A DNA stretch of 5,979 nucleotides from Desulfobacteraceae bacterium (GTDB lineage: Bacteria; Desulfobacterota; Desulfobacteria; Desulfobacterales; UBA5616): positions 1 through 5,979 of the forward strand of contig JAUXEW010000180.1 of the NCBI GenBank assembly GCA_030620375.1, in the 5' to 3' direction. The translations under genes and the position numbers were made by a program. Shown in pieces: positions 1 through 5,876 of the stretch (its first letter is position 1; every line of letters begins with the position of its first letter). The notes beneath the pieces were generated by a model that was given only the letters and a program-made list of their open reading frames with translations, had not been told where the DNA came from and ran no database searches.

Positions 1-49
1 CCGGAATTTTGTGGAATTTTGCTTGAATTTGTGTTTTACTGGATTTCAC
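1..49 (-). CDS. N-terminal fragment of a probable transposase (runs off the window)
   Basis: Only about 16 codons are visible, so this is a tentative call. The frame opens at a GTG (49-47) and stays open to the window edge. It reads MKSSKTQIQAKFHKIP, and the next base is G. A strong AGGAGG (positions 59-64, minus strand) lies 9 nt upstream of the GTG, which is why I chose this start over in-frame ATGs at 148 and 97 that lack such a site. The string IQAKFHKIP resembles the extreme N-terminus of DDE transposases of the IS1380 type, as I remember them from Desulfobacterales. That is recognition from memory and covers too few residues to prove a family. The location, just past the point where a small exported protein seems to lose its C-terminus, fits an insertion sequence. 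Another short-leader gene is possible. Confidence 0.4.
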   Translation of the reverse strand, partial: MKSSKTQIQAKFHKIP

Positions 50-169
50 TTGCGGTGGCCTCCTGAGTTTGGTTTGGATTACTTCTTCAAAATCCATTAA
101 ACCACTATTCTCGGGGCTCCGCAAGTATTTTATTCCAAAAGTATCCATTTTTTATGCAACTGGAGGGTG
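1..169 (-). mobile_element. Possible left end of an insertion sequence
   Basis: This is an inference from two observations. The exported-protein gene upstream stops abruptly after its Thr-Ser-Ser-Leu motif, and a transposase-like reading frame with its own Shine-Dalgarno begins about 100 nt later. The outer boundary is set at the last codon that looks native (Leu117, 172-170), so the first foreign base would be at or near 169. The opposite end, terminal inverted repeats and target duplication lie outside the window, so the element cannot be confirmed here. The stretch 50-151 has no other convincing gene and would be the element's leader. Confidence 0.3.
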
Positions 170-520
170 AAGACTGGAAGTGCCTGCAAACGGCACAGAA
201 CTGGTTACATAGCACCATCTTTCCTTATCCAAATCAAAACCAACGGGAAAAGCGGTTACGCTCTTGCATGTCTTTCCGTCCGCGAATTCGATCTTAATAT
301 CGGTCTGGGAAACACCGCTCAGCCACACCACAATAGAATTTTTTTTGATGTAGGCTGACGCGGGATCAATAAACAGGCCGGCAAGTTTCTCTTCACCGAC
401 GGAATGAATCTTTATCAGCTTATCATCCTGGGCACTCACGACGCCCTGGCTTCCAAGGACCAGTCCAAACGCAATAACCAAAACAGCACCTATTAGTATA
501 AATTTGCCTGTTCTCACCAT
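152..520 (-). CDS. Small exported protein, probably truncated at its C-terminus
   Basis: This is a 122-residue protein of unknown function. Residues 1-30 form a clear signal peptide: basic MVRTGK, a hydrophobic core from about 7 to 22, and a likely cleavage after Val-Ser-Ala30 before Gln-Asp-Asp. The mature part has alternating hydrophobic beta-strand patterns (YIKKNSIVVWLSG at 57-69, IKIEFADGK at 75-83), two cysteines (Cys85, Cys103) and the string CYVTSSVPFAGTSSL (103-117). I recall a periplasmic cupredoxin-like family with a similar layout in which TSSL is followed by about 30 more residues of strand. Here it is followed only by HPPVA and a stop. No type-1 copper ligand set is visible, so copper binding is not claimed. 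The ATG has a good GGAGG 5 nt upstream. A candidate promoter precedes it, so it is probably transcribed separately from the metabolic genes. It could be a genuine short protein, but truncation by the adjacent element is more likely. Confidence 0.6.
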   Translation of the reverse strand: MVRTGKFILIGAVLVIAFGLVLGSQGVVSAQDDKLIKIHSVGEEKLAGLFIDPASAYIKKNSIVVWLSGVSQTDIKIEFADGKTCKSVTAFPVGFDLDKERWCYVTSSVPFAGTSSLHPPVA

Positions 521-574
521 TTTTTCCTCCTTAATAATTTACGGTTTATATTAGTGATGAAGTTGCATTTTTAA

Positions 575-603
575 TCAATACACAAAAAATTACGTTAAGT
601 CAA
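575..603 (-). promoter_or_regulatory. Candidate sigma-70 promoter for the small exported protein
   Basis: On the minus strand a -35-like TTGACT (603-598) is separated by 17 nt from a -10-like TATTGA (580-575). The -35 matches 5 of 6 consensus bases and the -10 only 3 of 6. It lies in the 106-nt gap after the DUF6285-type gene, 55 nt before the ATG of the exported protein. That position is sensible for a separate transcription unit, but the surroundings are very AT-rich and chance matches are common. Confidence 0.3.
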
Positions 604-626
604 AAAAAATAGATAAAACATTTAAA

Positions 627-1010
627 TCATGACGAAGCCGTCTCGAGTGCCTTTCGATAGGCGGAATATTTGGGATTGTCAATAGACAACCGTCCCATAG
701 CGGTCTTTTTCAGATGATCGGCAAAGGCGGGATCTTTATTGTCAATATTTCCGTCTCTAAGCTTATGGCATAATTCTTTGGTTAACTCGTTTAATGTGCC
801 CTCATGATTCAGTAACCGACACAACCTCTCGTGCTCTTGAGCTTCAAGACCCGGCCCCAGTTCAATTTCCCTTTCAACGATTTTCAATACGTTTATTGCC
901 ACCCGGGTATGAAAGGCTGTATGCTTATCCACGGCAGGAGATATCTTTGTTTCAAGAAATTCTCGAACCGCTTCAACCAGTTCTTTCATGGTGGGCCTGT
1001 CTGTAAACAT
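627..1010 (-). CDS. DUF6285-type small protein (LvaB-like kinase partner)
   Basis: This is a 127-residue, probably cytoplasmic, mostly helical protein without signal peptide or membrane segment. Features I associate with DUF6285 are DRPT at 4-7 followed by an amphipathic helix with EAVREFL (13-19), then FHTRVAINVLKIVEREIELGP (33-53), and the C-terminal IDNPKY (110-115). In Pseudomonas putida the small protein LvaB is needed with the APH-fold kinase LvaA to phosphorylate 4-hydroxyvaleryl-CoA. I believe LvaB belongs to this family, but cannot check it here. The gene lies directly downstream of the APH-fold kinase, the usual company of this family. The 137-nt gap between them holds no gene and no convincing terminator hairpin. 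The ATG has a near-perfect AAGGAGG (1017-1023) at 6 nt spacing, so it should be well translated. The inferred role is subunit or activator of the kinase. Confidence 0.75.
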   Translation of the reverse strand: MFTDRPTMKELVEAVREFLETKISPAVDKHTAFHTRVAINVLKIVEREIELGPGLEAQEHERLCRLLNHEGTLNELTKELCHKLRDGNIDNKDPAFADHLKKTAMGRLSIDNPKYSAYRKALETASS

Positions 1011-1016
1011 TATCTC

Positions 1017-1023
1017 CCTCCTT
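1017..1023 (-). promoter_or_regulatory. Strong ribosome binding site of the DUF6285-type gene
   Basis: AAGGAGG on the minus strand, 6 nt before the ATG at 1010, is one of the best Shine-Dalgarno matches in the window. It fixes the start codon and suggests that this small protein is made at least as strongly as the kinase, despite the long gap separating the two genes. Confidence 0.7.
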
Positions 1024-1147
1024 TTACTGGGTTAACCGGTAATGCCCGGGTAAAACGCCATCTGTGAGATTAAAAACCATTTTAAATCATAAAGCGTTGT
1101 TAATACGGAACCACTTGTCCGGCTGTTTTTTTATCAACCTTTTTTAT

Positions 1148-2131
1148 TTAAATCAGCAAATCTATCAAATCTAATTCGGTTTCTGAAACACGGCGACCGA
1201 TAGCGGCGAGTTCGACTGATCTCACGGTACCACTCAGATGTGTAAATGCCTGGATCAGACAGATGAATCCCCATTTCAAAGTTCCGAAAACTTCCCAGTA
1301 ATGAACCCTTTCCGGATCGACCGATCCGCCGGCAGCCTCATATCCGGCAAATAAATCCTCACGCTCCCCAAACCCGCCGACCGGTTTATCAATATTTCCA
1401 AACCGCCATGAATTGACGGAAATCCATCCAAGGTCTTCCATGGGGTCCCCCATATGAGCCATCTCCCAGTCCAGGATGGCCCGAATCCCTTCCGGTCCTA
1501 CTATGAGATTGCCGTTTCGAAAATCCGAATGAACCAGACAGGGTGTTGGATCTTCCGGCATGCGTTCCTTTAACCAGTGAAATGCAAAATCAAACATCGG
1601 GTGATTTTCTCCAAAGGCGTTATAACCGGATTGAAGTTGCTCCAATTGCTGTGAATTTTTTAATGCCGCCAGTTTTGGAAGAATATTAGTATCCACGGAA
1701 TGAATCCGATAAAGTATCTCACCACATTGCCGTGCCATTTGCTCACGGGCCTGAGCATATTCATCATCCCGAAGGATTTTTCGCGGAATCGTTTCGCCGG
1801 CAATCCGTTGCATAACATAACCCCGTCCAATGCCGTCCTCCTCATCAAGGATAAAATACACTTTGGGAACCGGCACCCCATTTTCAATGGTAACCAGTTG
1901 GATTTTAGCTTCTGTCTCTTTGCTTGGATAGAGGGGGCTGCTTTGCGAGCTTCGAGCCAGTCGCAGTATCAATTCGTGCCGTTTATCGTCAATTACCGCG
2001 TCAAACCACCAGCTTTCAGCAACGGCACCACCCGACAATCGGTGAAGGCCTTCAATTTTTACCGGACGACCAAAATGCCGGGAGGCTATCTCAGTCAATT
2101 CTTCGCTAAATTTTTCTGCCGGTGCCGCCAT
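1148..2131 (-). CDS. APH-fold kinase, LvaA / ACAD10-ACAD11 kinase-domain type
   Basis: This 327-residue phosphotransferase has the aminoglycoside-kinase fold. Visible parts in order are a nucleotide-loop LSGGAVAESW (32-41), the beta-3 strand LILRLAR (54-60) with Arg57 near the place of the usual kinase Lys, the helix-C region with Glu72 and Glu74, the hinge YVMQRIAG (105-112), the catalytic HSDFRNGN (His201, Asp203, Asn208) and the metal-binding LDWEMA (Asp221). The catalytic set is intact. This branch, known from the kinase domains of ACAD10/ACAD11 and from LvaA, acts on the 4-hydroxyl of 4-hydroxyacyl-CoA rather than on antibiotics. I infer the same general role because an ACAD10/11-like dehydrogenase and a DUF6285-type gene flank it. 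Its ATG overlaps the upstream stop as TAATG, with AGGGAGG 7 nt ahead, so translation is coupled to the DUF7064-like gene. The exact substrate is unknown. Confidence 0.85.
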   Translation of the reverse strand: MAAPAEKFSEELTEIASRHFGRPVKIEGLHRLSGGAVAESWWFDAVIDDKRHELILRLARSSQSSPLYPSKETEAKIQLVTIENGVPVPKVYFILDEEDGIGRGYVMQRIAGETIPRKILRDDEYAQAREQMARQCGEILYRIHSVDTNILPKLAALKNSQQLEQLQSGYNAFGENHPMFDFAFHWLKERMPEDPTPCLVHSDFRNGNLIVGPEGIRAILDWEMAHMGDPMEDLGWISVNSWRFGNIDKPVGGFGEREDLFAGYEAAGGSVDPERVHYWEVFGTLKWGFICLIQAFTHLSGTVRSVELAAIGRRVSETELDLIDLLI

Positions 2132-3168
2132 TAAGACGCCTCCCTTCCCACCGCTCTGCCGTCAACAATCTGATCCAGATATTCCGACATACCGTATCCT
2201 ACCATACCGTCACACCGGTATTCGGTCATCCCTTCGGTGATTCTTGTATTAAGAAGTTCTCCATCCGGGGCTTTCCGACGGTTTCGAAGGGGAATTAAGG
2301 ACAGAATTTTCGCATCAATATTGTATTCTCGTTCCGCTGTTTTTGCCCAGATCTTAAACTCTTTCTGGTAGTCATTTTCATCCCAAACCGTATCAACCCT
2401 GGCATCTTCAATCATCACATATTCATTATCCCGCAGCACCATACCGCCGACACGCTGCTGTCCACCGGCCTGGGTCACAATAGAGACCATCATGGCAAAA
2501 TCTTTACCAAAGTTCATGGGCAACCAGCGGTACCAGTAAATATTTTGCCAGTATCGCGGACCCCATGAATGGTCCCGCAATCCAAAACCGTCTATTTTAT
2601 AGTCATATTTCCCGACGCGAATCATTCCTTTTCCGCCGATGTGTTGTTCATAATGCCCCCTGGCAAACGCTTCTTCTGCTTTTTGCTTAATCGGTGTACC
2701 GTCTTCATTGACCGGTTCGCCTCCAAACATGGGTGCAACCCCGTAATAATCGATGTCTACCTGACAATCGACAATCGGGTTTTCCGTAAACGCTTTTTTA
2801 GGATGGGACATGTCATGGGGATTTTTCAACAGGCAAACCTTTCCGTCATAGGTTACCTTCAATTGTTTAAACGGTTCTATAACTTCAAATTTCATGCCGG
2901 CGGCATCAAAAGCATCATTGTTTGAAATCTCGGGACGCCCATACATAAACCCCACGCTGCCGTCCGTCAAATAAACACAGCAAGACATTTCAGCATATCC
3001 CTCATTGGCCCGATTTCCGATCCGAAACCAACCCCCAAATGGTTTATCCGAAGCATCAAAGATATTAAAATACATACTTTCGTTAAAGTTTTTCGATTCT
3101 TCCAACGGATGCATATACTCGTCTTCGGGGTCCAAACGAATCTTGATTCCTTTTTTAGAAATTTCCAT
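2131..3168 (-). CDS. DUF7064-like protein, distantly CrtC/AttH-like
   Basis: This is a 345-residue soluble protein without signal peptide. Function is unknown. The sequence is rich in aromatic beta-strands: MYFNIFD (32-38), GGWFRIGNRANEGYAEM (45-61), and a second half opening with HYEQHIGGKGMIRVGKY. The hallmark is GFGLRDHSWGPRYW (194-207), which I recognise from the DUF7064/DUF7065 proteins and, more distantly, from the hydroxyneurosporene-hydratase (CrtC)/AttH fold, two lipocalin-like halves that bind hydrophobic ligands. Arg198, Asp199, His200, Trp202 and Arg205 are candidate ligand-site residues, and a second conserved-looking stretch is GYGMSEYLDQ (324-333). Start: ATG with AAGGTGA about 5 nt upstream. 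It lies 30 nt after the TetR gene and ends inside the kinase start codon, so it is made with the kinase. Plausible roles are a hydratase or isomerase on an acyl substrate, or a hydrophobic-ligand binder. Neither is proven. Confidence 0.7.
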   Translation of the reverse strand: MEISKKGIKIRLDPEDEYMHPLEESKNFNESMYFNIFDASDKPFGGWFRIGNRANEGYAEMSCCVYLTDGSVGFMYGRPEISNNDAFDAAGMKFEVIEPFKQLKVTYDGKVCLLKNPHDMSHPKKAFTENPIVDCQVDIDYYGVAPMFGGEPVNEDGTPIKQKAEEAFARGHYEQHIGGKGMIRVGKYDYKIDGFGLRDHSWGPRYWQNIYWYRWLPMNFGKDFAMMVSIVTQAGGQQRVGGMVLRDNEYVMIEDARVDTVWDENDYQKEFKIWAKTAEREYNIDAKILSLIPLRNRRKAPDGELLNTRITEGMTEYRCDGMVGYGMSEYLDQIVDGRAVGREAS

Positions 3169-3198
3169 TTTGTCACCTTTTTTTACGATTATGTTAAA

Positions 3199-3891
3199 TT
3201 AATTTTTCATCGGTGGAAGTACAACAGATTGAATAAATTCACAGATAAATTGTGCATATTGATCGACCGAAATCTTTCTTCTTCTATATTTCCATCGTTT
3301 TAAATACCAATCCTGTAACACGGCCTTAAGCAGACTAGCGGTAAGCTCATGGTTGTGTTCAGCAAACACGTTGGTTGTACGGCCCTCTAAAAGAATGTTG
3401 GAAAATATTTTTTCAGATGCCAGTTCGCCGGCCATGGCTTTTTCCTGGTTGGCACGCGACATATTCTTGGTTTCCATATAGGCAAAATAAAACCATGGCT
3501 GCATGGCTTCGCTTAAATATAGATGTGTTTGGATTGCCGTGTTCAGCTTGGTTTTTGAGTCCATGTCCGTTTTGATCCGGTCCTCGAATATTCGGCGCAT
3601 AATGTTGCCATGTTGGTGTTGGAGCATCTCAAGAAGTTCTTCTTTACTCGAAAAATAGGCATAGAGCGCCCCCATGCTCAAACCACTCTCTTTACTTAAA
3701 TTTCGCATACTCATTGCCTGAAACCCTTTTCGATTACTGATCTTCAAGGTTGCCTCAAATATTTTTTCCAGGTTTCTGACAACGGTATGCTCTTTTTTAA
3801 CCCTTATGGTATCCCGGTTTTCCACCAGGATTTCATGGTAAATATCATTCTTATAGGTATTAAATATTTTCCTAAATTCAGCGTAGTTCAT
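3199..3891 (-). CDS. TetR/AcrR-family transcriptional regulator
   Basis: This 230-residue protein has the classic TetR DNA-binding domain: IFEATLKISNRKGFQAMSMRNLSKESGLSMGALYAYFSSKEELLEML spans about 44-90. The recognition helix is around GLSMGALYAYF and the SSKEELL signature follows. The rest is a helical ligand domain with many aromatics (WFYFAYME, 133-140), suited to a hydrophobic or acyl-CoA effector. An oddity is about 40 residues before the helix-turn-helix domain, longer than in most TetR proteins. No Shine-Dalgarno precedes the ATG at 3891, so a later start, for instance a GTG at Val23, cannot be excluded. It sits inside the gene run, 27 nt after the dehydrogenase and 30 nt before the DUF7064-like gene. 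An inverted repeat in the upstream gap is a candidate operator. I infer autoregulation and control of the cluster, probably repression relieved by a pathway acyl-CoA. Confidence 0.88.
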   Translation of the reverse strand: MNYAEFRKIFNTYKNDIYHEILVENRDTIRVKKEHTVVRNLEKIFEATLKISNRKGFQAMSMRNLSKESGLSMGALYAYFSSKEELLEMLQHQHGNIMRRIFEDRIKTDMDSKTKLNTAIQTHLYLSEAMQPWFYFAYMETKNMSRANQEKAMAGELASEKIFSNILLEGRTTNVFAEHNHELTASLLKAVLQDWYLKRWKYRRRKISVDQYAQFICEFIQSVVLPPMKN

Positions 3892-3900
3892 GAGTATAGA

Positions 3901-3915
3901 CGCATTTCTTATGCG
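3901..3915. promoter_or_regulatory. Candidate TetR operator (15-bp inverted repeat)
   Basis: CGCAT and ATGCG form a perfect 5-bp inverted repeat around the 5-nt spacer TTCTT. The site lies wholly between the stop codon of the dehydrogenase (3919) and the start of the TetR gene (3891), the classical place for an autoregulatory operator. No clear -10/-35 pair accompanies it, and no second copy is present upstream of the other genes, so the assignment is weak. Confidence 0.3.
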
Positions 3916-3918
3916 GGT

Positions 3919-5109
3919 TTACAAATAATCTCTTAATATTCGCCGCGCAACAGCAGCCTTATGGGCTTCGTCCGGACCGTCGTATATCCTGGAGGCGCGT
4001 TCCGTTCGATAATAAAAGGAAAGAATCGTATCATCAGTCATTCCCAAAGCCCCGTGAACCTGTATTGCCCGATCAATCACCTTCATCATGACATTGGCCA
4101 CATAATATTTTATGAAGGCAATCTCTTTTCGGGTCTCCTTAACGCCTACATTTTGAATCATCCAGGCCGCATGGAGGACCATTAATTTAGACGCATGAAT
4201 TTCCGAGGCGCATTCCGCTATCCACATTTGAATGATCTGTTTTGACGCAAGGACCTCTCCCGGCGCAATAGGACGTTCTGCGGCTCGCTTGCACATCATG
4301 TCCAGGCATCGTTTAGAGATGCCGACCCATCGCATACAATGATGAATTCTGCCCGGCCCCAATCTTTTCTGTGCAATAACAAAGCCATCTCCTTCCGGCC
4401 CAAGCACGTTTGCCCGAGGCACCCGGCATGACTGATAAAGGATTTCCGCATGAGTTCCATACCCTTTGCCGGCATGACCCATCATCGAAACATTGCGAAC
4501 AATATTAAACCCCGGTGTATCTGTTGGAACTATAATCATACTGGCCTGCTTGTGCGGCGCCTCATCCGGATTGGTAACGGCCATTAAAATGGCGAAGGCG
4601 GCACCGTCTGCCGCAGATGTAAACCATTTATGGCCATTTATGACATAGTCATCACCGTCTTTTACCGCTGTGGTGTCCATCATCACCGGATTAGATCCCG
4701 GCAGATCCACTTCCGTCATGGAAAAGCAACTGCGAATTTTTCCCGCAACAAGCGGAACGAGAAATTTTTCTTTCTGCTCAGGCGTTGCATATTCATGTAG
4801 AATTTCAATATTCCCGGCATCCGGTGCCTGACATCCAAAAACAAACAATCCCAACGGTGTTCGTGCAATGGCCTCAAAAACGAGCGCACTATCCATCAGT
4901 TTAAGTCCCATGCCGCCGATATCTTTTGGATGAAGCGGCGCCCACAGCTCCATATCCCTGACCATTTGTTGTTTTTCTCTTAACGCATCTTCCATTCCTT
5001 CCGATCCGTTTGACAGGTATTCAGCTTCCAAAGGAATCAGCTCCTTATCAACAAACTCGTTCATCATATCCAACATGATTTGTGTTTTTTCTGATACTGT
5101 AAAATCCAT
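3919..5109 (-). CDS. Acyl-CoA dehydrogenase family protein, ACAD10/ACAD11/LvaC type
   Basis: This 396-residue FAD flavoprotein has the full length of the family. Domains in order are a helical N-terminal domain with the WAPLHPKDIGGMGL segment (56-69), the middle beta-domain with CFSMTEVDLPGSNP (128-141) and INGHKWFTSAADGA (157-170), which contact FAD and acyl-CoA, and the C-terminal helical domain with QVHGALGM (350-357). Two signatures place it with ACAD10/ACAD11: GPGRIHHCMR (251-260) and YDGPDEAHK (376-384). In ordinary short- and medium-chain dehydrogenases the latter position reads YEGT with a catalytic Glu, whereas here it is Asp377. In ACAD11 and LvaC this domain is thought to act on 4-phosphoacyl-CoA, releasing phosphate and giving the 2-enoyl-CoA. 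The kinase needed for that is encoded downstream. Start: ATG with a GGGGGG purine run about 4 nt upstream. It lies 18 nt after the phosphatase gene, so they are very probably co-transcribed. A conventional dehydrogenase role is the alternative. Confidence 0.9.
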   Translation of the reverse strand: MDFTVSEKTQIMLDMMNEFVDKELIPLEAEYLSNGSEGMEDALREKQQMVRDMELWAPLHPKDIGGMGLKLMDSALVFEAIARTPLGLFVFGCQAPDAGNIEILHEYATPEQKEKFLVPLVAGKIRSCFSMTEVDLPGSNPVMMDTTAVKDGDDYVINGHKWFTSAADGAAFAILMAVTNPDEAPHKQASMIIVPTDTPGFNIVRNVSMMGHAGKGYGTHAEILYQSCRVPRANVLGPEGDGFVIAQKRLGPGRIHHCMRWVGISKRCLDMMCKRAAERPIAPGEVLASKQIIQMWIAECASEIHASKLMVLHAAWMIQNVGVKETRKEIAFIKYYVANVMMKVIDRAIQVHGALGMTDDTILSFYYRTERASRIYDGPDEAHKAAVARRILRDYL

Positions 5110-5127
5110 ATGCCCCCCTTTTATTCG

Positions 5128-5835
5128 TTAAACATAGGTTAACAATTCGTGATTATCCAAGTTTTTAAGATGAACAACGGAATTATCAAGTTTTAATTCC
5201 AACCGGTTGCCATCAACATAAAATACAGTTATCGATGTATTATAAAAGTACCATAGCAGATCAATAACCTTGGTATCCGGAAGTCCACAGGCCATTTGCA
5301 TGGCTATTGATAAAACACCGCCGGAAGTCACAACGGCTACTTTTTTGTATGCGTGACTTTCATTTATAATCGTTTGAATACCGGATTTAACTCTATTCTT
5401 AAATGTCTGAAAATTCTCCGATTTGAATCCGTCGGAGTTTTTAGAAAGACTCCACTGCACTATCTTTACGAATAACTTTTGGAAAGACTGGTAATCCACC
5501 AGTGCTCTTTCCAGGTCTACCGAAATGGAAGGGTCGTCCTGGATGATATCGTTCTTGCAATTTTTAAGAAGATTGAAAACATCAAATTCGTCAAGCTCCG
5601 GAAAAATCTTAAGATAGGTTCCAACATCGTTATCTTTAAATCGATTCATGACAATCTTTGCTGTGTCAATTTGTCTTTGCTTTGATCCGCTGAAAATGAC
5701 CGGAAAATAGGCTTCCATATCGATTAAATAATCCGCCAGAATTTGTGCCTGCTGTTTACCCAATTCGGAAAGCCGGTCGTAATCCCGGGTCCCAAAAGAG
5801 GCTTGGCCGTGTCGAATAAAATAAATGTCGGTCAT
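5128..5835 (-). CDS. Histidine-phosphatase-superfamily protein with a Ser in place of the second catalytic His
   Basis: Residues here count from the chosen ATG; the protein is 235 aa, phosphoglycerate-mutase-like. The family motif IYFIRHGQASFG opens the protein (Arg8, His9, Gly10; His9 would be the phospho-acceptor), followed by DYDRLSELGKQQA. FSGSKQRQIDTA (48-59) supplies the second arginine (Arg54), and PELDEFD supplies the acidic residue. In the canonical fold a second histidine sits in a loop resembling VSHGG near the C-terminus. Here the loop is VVTSGGV, so Ser171 takes its place. I recall relatives near acyl-CoA genes with the same TSGG, so this may be a subfamily trait. It is first in the gene run, 18 nt before the dehydrogenase. 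A GTG at 5850 could add five residues. I prefer ATG 5835 because it puts RHG at the usual distance, although neither start has a good Shine-Dalgarno. Substrate unknown; a phosphorylated pathway intermediate is a guess. Confidence 0.8.
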   Translation of the reverse strand: MTDIYFIRHGQASFGTRDYDRLSELGKQQAQILADYLIDMEAYFPVIFSGSKQRQIDTAKIVMNRFKDNDVGTYLKIFPELDEFDVFNLLKNCKNDIIQDDPSISVDLERALVDYQSFQKLFVKIVQWSLSKNSDGFKSENFQTFKNRVKSGIQTIINESHAYKKVAVVTSGGVLSIAMQMACGLPDTKVIDLLWYFYNTSITVFYVDGNRLELKLDNSVVHLKNLDNHELLTYV

Positions 5836-5850
5836 TGAAATGTTACCCAC

Positions 5851-5868
5851 TTTCTTATTTTTAAGAAA
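5851..5868. promoter_or_regulatory. AT-rich perfect inverted repeat at the operon's first start
   Basis: TTTCTTA, a TTTT spacer and TAAGAAA form a perfect 7-bp inverted repeat directly against the GTG at 5850 and 15 nt before the ATG at 5835. It could be an operator over the promoter or 5' leader, or a weak RNA hairpin near the ribosome entry site. An AT-rich spacer can also give such symmetry by chance. The half-site TTTCTTA also occurs within the palindrome ahead of the TetR gene, which is suggestive only. Confidence 0.3.
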
Positions 5869-5876
5869 TTGGAGCT

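Noticed and set aside
1..97. Nitroreductase-like start MDFEEVIQTK
   Set aside because: The resemblance lasts about ten residues and then ends. No Shine-Dalgarno precedes this ATG, whereas AGGAGG plus GTG further down suits a different start in the same frame.
152..520. Type-1 copper protein
   Set aside because: A beta-rich exported protein with two cysteines suggested a cupredoxin, but no His-Cys-His-Met ligand pattern is present in what remains of it.
1148..2131. Aminoglycoside resistance gene
   Set aside because: The fold is shared with APH enzymes, but the sequence type and the ACAD and DUF6285 neighbours point to a metabolic kinase.
1700..2134. 144-codon open frame on the plus strand
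   Set aside because: It is antisense to the kinase, whose catalytic motifs are unmistakable. The plus-strand translation shows no recognisable domain and no ribosome binding site, so it is a shadow frame.
2569..2925. 118-codon open frame on the plus strand
   Set aside because: It lies entirely antisense to the DUF7064-like gene and its translation has no family-like motif.
5128..5850. Metabolic phosphoglycerate mutase (GpmA)
   Set aside because: Length is similar, but the mutase-specific segments are absent, the second catalytic His is missing, and the neighbours are acyl-CoA genes.
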